From contig CAZCLF010000003.1 in assembly GCA_964499485.1 (NCBI GenBank), positions 62,001 through 126,000 of the forward strand: a DNA stretch of 64,000 nucleotides, read 5' to 3'. How positions within the stretch are numbered: the stretch's first letter is position 1; each line of letters begins with the position of its first letter. Both the position numbers and the translations under genes were made by a program. This document shows positions 59,971-64,000 of this stretch, one piece after another. This stretch comes from Ga0074130 sp964499485 (GTDB lineage: Bacteria > Pseudomonadota > Gammaproteobacteria > Burkholderiales > Rhodocyclaceae). The notes beneath the pieces were generated by a model. The model made no database searches. It saw only the letters and a list, made by a program, of their open reading frames with translations, and was not told where the DNA came from.

Positions 59971-61307
59971 GTGAAGTACGTGGTAACTATCTGTTGTTGG
60001 TTGATGATGATCCCGATCTACTGCGTTTGCTGGCGATTCGTCTGGAGGCGGCGGGTTATCGTATTGAGACGGCAGCGAACGGACATGAGGCATTAGCGCG
60101 CGCGAGCATCGAGCGCCCACAATTGGTGATTACGGACATGCAGATGCCTGGCATGGATGGCGCCGCTCTGTTTGATGCCTTACGCGTGCAGCATCCACTG
60201 CTCCCTGTGATTATTCTCACCGCGCATGGCAGCATTCCGGATGCAGTGGCTGCTACGCAGCAGGGTGTCTTTGGTTACCTGACAAAGCCGTATGAACCCA
60301 AAGCGTTACTGGAACTCGTTGCGCGGGCTTTGCGTTTAGGTCCAGCAAATGAACCCGCTGAATTGGCAGGGTGGCGCAGCGATATTGTGACCCAGAACAA
60401 CGACATGGAAGACTTGTTGGCGCGCGCCCAACTCGTTGCGGGTGGCGATGCTAGCGTATTGTTATTGGGCGAGTCGGGGACTGGTAAAGAGGTGCTAGCC
60501 AAGGCGATTCACCGCGCAAGCCCTCGTCGTAATGCCCCTTTCGTCGCTGTCAATTGCGGCGCAATTCCAGAGAACTTGCTGGAGTCAGAGCTTTTCGGCT
60601 ACGTGAAGGGGGCCTTCACTGGCGCGAGTCGTGATCAGCGCGGCTTGATCCCTGAGGCGGATGGGGGAACGTTGTTCCTCGATGAGATAGGCGATATGCC
60701 AACGCCGCTGCAGGTGAAGCTTTTGCGTGTGCTTGAGGAGCGTGAGGTCAGGCCTGTTGGCAGCACCCGAAGCACACCCGTCAACATTCGTGTGATCAGT
60801 GCAACCCATCGTGACCTTGCCGAAGAAATGGGGAGTGGTCAGTTTCGTAGTGACCTCTACTACCGGCTCAATGTTGTGTCACTTCAAATTCCCAATTTGA
60901 GTCAACGACGAGACGATATTCCTTTGCTCGCTAATCATTTTCTGCAACGCCTTGCCGGGCGCTACCAAAAGGAAATCAACGGCTTTGCACCAGATGCTAT
61001 GGAGCTCCTCGCGCGCGCGAGCTGGCCGGGTAATGCGCGTCAGTTGCTGAATGTGGTGGAGCAGGCGGTGGCACTGAGTACCACCGCTATGATTCCACCG
61101 AGCCTCGTTCAGCAGGCGATTCGTGAGACTGAAGAGATTGTTCCGTTCGATGAAGCGCGTCGTCGTTTCGAGAGTGACTATCTGGTTCGCCTTCTCAAAA
61201 TGACGGGCGGTAACGTCGCGCAGGCCGCCAAACATGCTCAACGCAACCGTACTGACTTTTACAAGCTGCTGCAACGGCATGCCCTTGATCCTGCTTTATT
61301 CAAGTAA
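59967..61307 (+). CDS. glrR: Sigma-54-dependent response regulator, GlrR/QseF type
   Basis: A 446-residue NtrC-family activator. Receiver domain with phospho-acceptor Asp57 (VITDMQMPGMDG), AAA+ domain with Walker A GESGTGKE (168-175), the sigma-54 contact loop GAFTGA (215-220) and Walker B GGTLFLDEIGD, and a C-terminal Fis-like helix-turn-helix (GGNVAQAAKHAQRNRTDFYKLL). All parts needed for sigma-54 activation are intact. Last gene of the three-gene operon; its probable target operators lie 10-90 bases past its stop. Confidence 0.93.
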   Translation: MSEVRGNYLLLVDDDPDLLRLLAIRLEAAGYRIETAANGHEALARASIERPQLVITDMQMPGMDGAALFDALRVQHPLLPVIILTAHGSIPDAVAATQQGVFGYLTKPYEPKALLELVARALRLGPANEPAELAGWRSDIVTQNNDMEDLLARAQLVAGGDASVLLLGESGTGKEVLAKAIHRASPRRNAPFVAVNCGAIPENLLESELFGYVKGAFTGASRDQRGLIPEADGGTLFLDEIGDMPTPLQVKLLRVLEEREVRPVGSTRSTPVNIRVISATHRDLAEEMGSGQFRSDLYYRLNVVSLQIPNLSQRRDDIPLLANHFLQRLAGRYQKEINGFAPDAMELLARASWPGNARQLLNVVEQAVALSTTAMIPPSLVQQAIRETEEIVPFDEARRRFESDYLVRLLKMTGGNVAQAAKHAQRNRTDFYKLLQRHALDPALFK

Positions 61308-61315
61308 GCGGATAC

Positions 61316-61335
61316 CTGTCGTTGCTCAGCGACAG
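61316..61335. promoter_or_regulatory. GlrR-type operator, distal copy
   Basis: CTGTC-GTTGCTCAGC-GACAG matches the enterobacterial GlrR site TGTC-N10-GACA exactly (TGTC 61317-61320, GACA 61331-61334). Its centre is about 165 bases upstream of the expected sigma-54 start. Located 10 bases after the glrR stop. Confidence 0.75.
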
Positions 61336-61349
61336 AATTTTATTTTTTA

Positions 61350-61362
61350 AATCAATATATTA
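61350..61362 (+). promoter_or_regulatory. IHF consensus site
   Basis: AATCAATATATTA matches the IHF consensus WATCAANNNNTTR at every fixed position. It lies between the two GlrR-type operators in an AT-rich stretch. IHF bending is a usual helper for sigma-54 activators. Confidence 0.55.
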
Positions 61363-61372
61363 GCGTTCACCA

Positions 61373-61408
61373 CCACTGGCCTGTCGTCTATTGGCGACAG
61401 GCCAGTGG
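61373..61408. promoter_or_regulatory. GlrR-type operator, proximal copy, in a 36-bp inverted repeat
   Basis: The core CTGTC-GTCTATTGGC-GACAG (61381-61400) again matches TGTC-N10-GACA. The dyad extends to perfect 14-bp arms (left arm CCACTGGCCTGTCG) around an 8-base centre. The core is about 100 bases upstream of the expected start, a typical distance for sigma-54 activators. As RNA the repeat could also form a strong hairpin at the 3' end of the glrR mRNA. Confidence 0.75.
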
Positions 61409-61420
61409 GCGAGCTCGCCC
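61407..61420. repeat. 14-bp palindrome next to the proximal operator
   Basis: GGGCGAGCTCGCCC is a perfect palindrome overlapping the edge of the operator repeat and followed by TTGGTTATTTTCT. It may add to a glrR terminator or be a separate binding site. Confidence 0.4.
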
Positions 61421-61463
61421 TTGGTTATTTTCTAACTTTATGTTTTGTATGGATTATTTACCC

Positions 61464-61479
61464 TGGCACGCGGGTTGCA
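61464..61479 (+). promoter_or_regulatory. Sigma-54 promoter of the glycine-zipper operon
   Basis: TGGCACGCGGGTTGCA has the -24 element TGGCAC and the -12 element TTGCA with the correct 5-base spacing, a near-ideal sigma-54 promoter. Start of transcription is expected near 61490, 40 bases before the first ATG. No sigma-70 promoter of similar quality is visible. Confidence 0.85.
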
Positions 61480-61529
61480 TATAGAAAGGTGAAGCGCATG
61501 TGGGATGCGCGCCAGAAAAGGAAAACAAA

Positions 61530-61769
61530 ATGAACAGCAGAAAAATGGGTGTGGTGGTCATGATGATGATGCTGATTGTGATGGGTGCTGCACTCAGTGG
61601 CTGTAGCAGTAACCCTAGCCGTCAAGATATCGGCACAGTCAGCGGCGCTGTGATTGGCGGTGTTGTGGGTTCCGCTCTGACTGGGGGGAGCACCGTGGGT
61701 ACGGTGGCTGGTGCTGGTGCTGGTGCCTACGCAGGTAATCGCATTGGTCGTCAGCTCGACCGTAAGTAA
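61530..61769 (+). CDS. Glycine-zipper lipoprotein (OsmB-like), 79 residues
   Basis: A small lipoprotein precursor: MNSRKMGVVVMMMMLIVMGA, then lipobox LSGC, then a glycine-zipper stretch SGAVIGGVVGSALTGG and VAGAGAGAYAGNRIGRQL. It resembles OsmB-type outer-membrane stress lipoproteins. AAAAGGAAAAC precedes the ATG at 61530; an earlier in-frame GTG at 61500 would put ten polar residues before the signal and is rejected. First gene after the sigma-54 promoter. Confidence 0.85.
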   Translation: MNSRKMGVVVMMMMLIVMGAALSGCSSNPSRQDIGTVSGAVIGGVVGSALTGGSTVGTVAGAGAGAYAGNRIGRQLDRK

Positions 61770-61801
61770 CCTACTTTGTGCCATCAAGGGAGCCAGCCAT
61801 C

Positions 61802-62398
61802 ATGAGTCAGCCTATCGTTAATTCAGCGAATCAGGGAACCATTCTCATCAAGGAGAAGCCTGCTATGAATATCCGTCCGAAGATCCTATATCCGTCGCTC
61901 ATTATCGCGGCGTTTTCGGTCACCTTACTCAGCCTTACAGGCGTGGCAGCCTTGACGGGGCATTTGCCTGGCGCTAATGCAACCCAAGGTGATGCAGCGC
62001 AAGGTGACGCTGCTCACAACGGTGGAAAGATGAATGGCAACAACAAAGTGGCTGCGGCCTCTTGTCCACAATGTGGCACGGTTGAGAGCGTGCGCCTAGT
62101 CGAGCGGATCGGGTCAGGAAGTGGCCTCGGTGCTGTGGCCGGCGGCGTTGCAGGTGCCATCTTGGGCAATCAGGTTGGTGGTGGTAGCGGCCGTACCGTG
62201 ATGACGATTGCTGGCGGTGCCGGTGGGGCTTATTTGGGAAATGAGATCGAGAAGAACACCAATAAGACCAGCGCCTATCAAATCCGTGTGCGCATGGCCG
62301 ATGGTTCTTTGCGCACGATTCATCAGAGGGAAGTGCCTGGCGTAAATGCGGGTGATCGTGTCCGCATCAATAATGGCACGGTGACGGCTGTACTGTAG
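61802..62398 (+). CDS. Glycine-zipper 2TM-domain membrane protein
   Basis: A 198-residue protein. A short polar N-terminus, one hydrophobic segment (IRPKILYPSLIIAAFSVTLLSL), a Gln/Gly/Asn-rich stretch, a CPQC pair followed by GTVESVRLVE, the glycine-zipper region GLGAVAGGVAGAILGNQVGGG and AGGAGGAYLGNEIEK, and a C-terminal beta domain (AYQIRVRMADGSLRTIHQRE, GDRVRINNGTVTAVL). This matches SlyB/YmgG-like zipper proteins. Two starts have good SDs: ATG 61802 (AAGGGAG) and ATG 61865 (AGGAG); the first is used because relatives carry a cytoplasmic leader. Co-transcribed with the zipper lipoprotein. Confidence 0.83.
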   Translation: MSQPIVNSANQGTILIKEKPAMNIRPKILYPSLIIAAFSVTLLSLTGVAALTGHLPGANATQGDAAQGDAAHNGGKMNGNNKVAAASCPQCGTVESVRLVERIGSGSGLGAVAGGVAGAILGNQVGGGSGRTVMTIAGGAGGAYLGNEIEKNTNKTSAYQIRVRMADGSLRTIHQREVPGVNAGDRVRINNGTVTAVL

Positions 62399-62423
62399 TC
62401 CGTAAGATTCAGACTAAAGGTTT

Positions 62424-62468
62424 TGGATGCCACTACAGCCAAGTCTTCCCCCTACTTGGCGGCATCCA
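62424..62468 (+). other. Nested hairpin in the 3' untranslated region
   Basis: The outer stem TGGATGCC / GGCATCCA (62424-62431 and 62461-62468) encloses an inner stem CCAAGT / ACTTGG. It sits between the last stop codon and the terminator, so the mRNA would end in two strong hairpins, as many 3'-UTR-derived small RNAs do. Confidence 0.5.
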
Positions 62469-62471
62469 CCA

Positions 62472-62513
62472 CCCCGCTATCGGACCTTCTCTCCCCGATA
62501 GCGGGGTTTTTCT
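62472..62513 (+). terminator. Rho-independent terminator of the glycine-zipper operon
   Basis: The stem CCCCGCTATCGG / CCGATAGCGGGG with an 11-base loop is followed by TTTTTCT. The T-tract is on the plus strand only. It abuts the 3' end of the convergent HDOD gene. Confidence 0.9.
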
Positions 62514-63369
62514 ATTCCTGCTCTGCGAGCACTGCCTGGCTTTCCGCTTCGAGTTCCTGCAGCGCATCTTCATCAAGATCTAGCTGCTGCAGGCAGACAT
62601 CGCCGAGCTTTTCCCATTCGTGTGTTTTACTGCGGCCGGTGTTCTTTTGCAGCAGGTACTCGGCGAGCTGCGAGATGGCGACTAGATAGCGGAAGGGTGC
62701 GTCTTTACGGCCCATATCGCGTTTGATGTCATGGTGATAGCGTACAGCCTTGCAGATGTTTTCTGGCAACCACCAAGACTGCGTCATCATCGACCCCATG
62801 ACGACATGGTTGGTGGGAAGCAGGTCGTCTTCAACATCAGTAAAAGTACGTAACGCCTCATTATTGGCATCTTGCAGAATGCGAACATAGTCTGGGAAGT
62901 GTTGGAGTAGTACGGCAATTCCACAGTCACGGAACAGACCATAGGTATAGGCCTCTTGAGGCCGCACGCCAGGCCACTTTCTTTCTTTGGCCAACCAGCC
63001 GGAGAGTGTCGCGATTTGCGCCGATGCATCCCAGAACCGCTCCATGGCCCGCATATTGGGGAATGCCTTACCCAATGCAATACAGGCAACAGCCTGGCTT
63101 GACGTGTCGAGCCCCAGCAGCATCAGTGCTTCTGCAACACTCGCAACACGTCGTTGCGAGCCGAAGTAGGGTGAGTTAGCGAGACGAACCAAACCTGCAG
63201 CTAGCGCAACGTCACTGCTGATGATTTGGGTCAGATGGCGAAAGTCCGGGTCGGACTTGCTCATTTCCTGCGAGATTTTTTCCAGTGCCAACGGGCAGGG
63301 TGGGATGCGGTTATCCCTGACGACGGACTCGAACTCGCGATTCAGAGGACTATCGGATGAGACTGTCAT
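62512..63369 (-). CDS. HDOD-domain protein
   Basis: A 285-residue protein made of one HDOD domain (about 15-215): RIPPCPLALEKISQEMSKSDPDFRHLTQIISSDVALAAGLVRLANSPYFG, split by the usual ASVAEALMLLG and GLFRDCGIAVLL segments, and VRYHHDIKRD near its end. The C-terminal tail is acidic and helical. HDOD proteins act in signalling, often with c-di-GMP or two-component partners, and lack HD metal residues. Its start lies 20 bases inside the upstream EAL gene in another frame, so the two are translationally coupled. Confidence 0.88.
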   Translation of the reverse strand: MTVSSDSPLNREFESVVRDNRIPPCPLALEKISQEMSKSDPDFRHLTQIISSDVALAAGLVRLANSPYFGSQRRVASVAEALMLLGLDTSSQAVACIALGKAFPNMRAMERFWDASAQIATLSGWLAKERKWPGVRPQEAYTYGLFRDCGIAVLLQHFPDYVRILQDANNEALRTFTDVEDDLLPTNHVVMGSMMTQSWWLPENICKAVRYHHDIKRDMGRKDAPFRYLVAISQLAEYLLQKNTGRSKTHEWEKLGDVCLQQLDLDEDALQELEAESQAVLAEQE

Positions 63370-64000
63370 GGGTGAGTTTTCTTACACAAGCGACGTGTTT
63401 TTTTTTATGTACTTCCAGCCAAGCCAGCAAATCGTCACCCGGCAATGCTGTCGCGAATAGATAACCTTGTGCCGCGTCCACACCCGCTTGTAGCAAGGCG
63501 TGCATTTGCGCACGTGTCTCTACTCCCTCGGCGACGACTGTCATGCCAAGTTCCTGACCGAGTCGAGTCATGGCTTTCACAATCGCTAATGCACGGGCAT
63601 CTTCTGGGAGGGCCATCGCAAAGGCGCGGTCGAGTTTTAGTTTGGCTGCGTGGATATCTTTCAGGTTGGCGAGGCAGGAATAGCCGGTACCAAAGTCATC
63701 AATTGCGAGGCTCACTCCAGCGGCACGGGCATCACACAGATTTTCTTGAACTGTTGCCGACATATCCATGAAGAGCGATTCTGTCAGCTCAAGCTCTAGA
63801 CGTTCGGCGGGCAACTCAGCATAAATCAGCGCGCTACTCAGCGCTTGCGAGAAGTGTGGGGCGAGCAGTTGGGCACGTGAAATATTCACAGCAACCTTGA
63901 TGGGATAGCCGGCCTCGCCCAAGCGGCGTGCAAACAGTGCCCCCTGGGTCATGGTCCATTCGCCAAGACGCGTGATCAGCCCGGTTTTTTCTGCGACGGG
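63350..64000 (-). CDS. EAL-domain c-di-GMP phosphodiesterase, C-terminal part (5' end outside window)
   Basis: The minus-strand frame stays open to the window end; the last visible upstream residues read PVAEKTGLITRLGEWT, in the middle of an EAL domain. Visible: VAVNISRAQL, the Glu in LELELTES, the DDFGTGYS metal loop, KLKLDRAF and TVVAEGVETR, so the catalytic residues seen so far are intact. The EAL motif itself and any sensor or GGDEF domain lie outside. It precedes and overlaps the HDOD gene. Confidence 0.9.
   Translation of the reverse strand, partial: PVAEKTGLITRLGEWTMTQGALFARRLGEAGYPIKVAVNISRAQLLAPHFSQALSSALIYAELPAERLELELTESLFMDMSATVQENLCDARAAGVSLAIDDFGTGYSCLANLKDIHAAKLKLDRAFAMALPEDARALAIVKAMTRLGQELGMTVVAEGVETRAQMHALLQAGVDAAQGYLFATALPGDDLLAWLEVHKKKHVACVRKLTHDSLIR

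Noticed and set aside
63350..63369. EAL and HDOD genes as one frameshifted fusion gene
   Set aside because: The EAL domain has a complete C-terminal end and the HDOD frame has its own ATG and full N-terminus, so overlap with coupling explains it better.
1..64000. Mobile elements, CRISPR arrays, tRNA or rRNA genes
   Set aside because: No transposase or integrase motifs, no regularly spaced direct repeats, and no cloverleaf or rRNA-like stretch were seen in the intergenic regions.

Overview
The window looks like a chromosomal core region of a betaproteobacterium (Neisseriales/Burkholderiales-like; genus not assignable by eye). This rests on gene order: leuC - entericidin - leuD - leuB - asd - fimV - truA - trpF - trpB - trpA - accD - folC - SPOR protein - cvpA - purF - metZ is a characteristic betaproteobacterial run. 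The rsgA/phhB/M48/orn neighbourhood, the trxA-rho-rpmE block and the TPR/LD-transpeptidase/ppiA/ppiB/lpxH/cysS block agree. Base composition is moderately GC-rich and even. I see no tRNA, rRNA, CRISPR array, insertion sequence, prophage or attachment site. Both window ends cut genes.

Layout. 1-2971: 3' end of a TonB-dependent receptor, a PepSY membrane protein and a 51-residue membrane protein (iron-uptake type module). 3203-5519: leuA divergent from an Lrp/AsnC regulator, with two dyads between them. 5530-7677: an unknown protein, mscL and rsgA. 7674-14303: the phhB/M48 genes and orn, with a cassette between them holding a DUF3034 outer-membrane-type protein and, divergently, an exported truncated globin, an exported cupredoxin and a membrane GGDEF-EAL protein. 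14391-18233: a GT39-type glycosyltransferase, rpmE, rho and trxA. 18490-21164: fdxA, a CBS protein and an acyl-CoA ligase. 21186-28767: a cyanophycin cluster (ABC transporter, DUF1854 protein, short CphA', full-length CphA). 28961-48771: a long co-directional biosynthetic run from aroC to metZ. 48768-52882: a GST, trhO, rhlE and lpxH. 52928-56399: two cyclophilins, an L,D-transpeptidase and a TPR protein. 56662-62398: cysS, then a GlrK/QseG/GlrR-type two-component system, then two glycine-zipper envelope proteins. 62512-64000: an HDOD protein and the 3' part of an EAL protein.

The most notable regulatory signal lies at 61316-61479, between glrR and the glycine-zipper genes. There are two copies of the GlrR-type operator TGTC-N10-GACA, an exact IHF-consensus match, and a near-perfect sigma-54 promoter (TGGCAC-N5-TTGCA). 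It implies that this two-component system controls the adjacent envelope genes through sigma-54. Second is the periplasmic globin plus cupredoxin plus c-di-GMP enzyme operon, which runs directly into oligoribonuclease, the enzyme that clears the pGpG made by EAL domains. Third is the cyanophycin cluster, where one synthetase stops cleanly before the C-terminal Mur-ligase lobe.

All gaps between genes are shorter than about 300 bases; those with recognisable structure are listed as features. Gene identities come from reading motifs and protein similarity from memory; no search was run.
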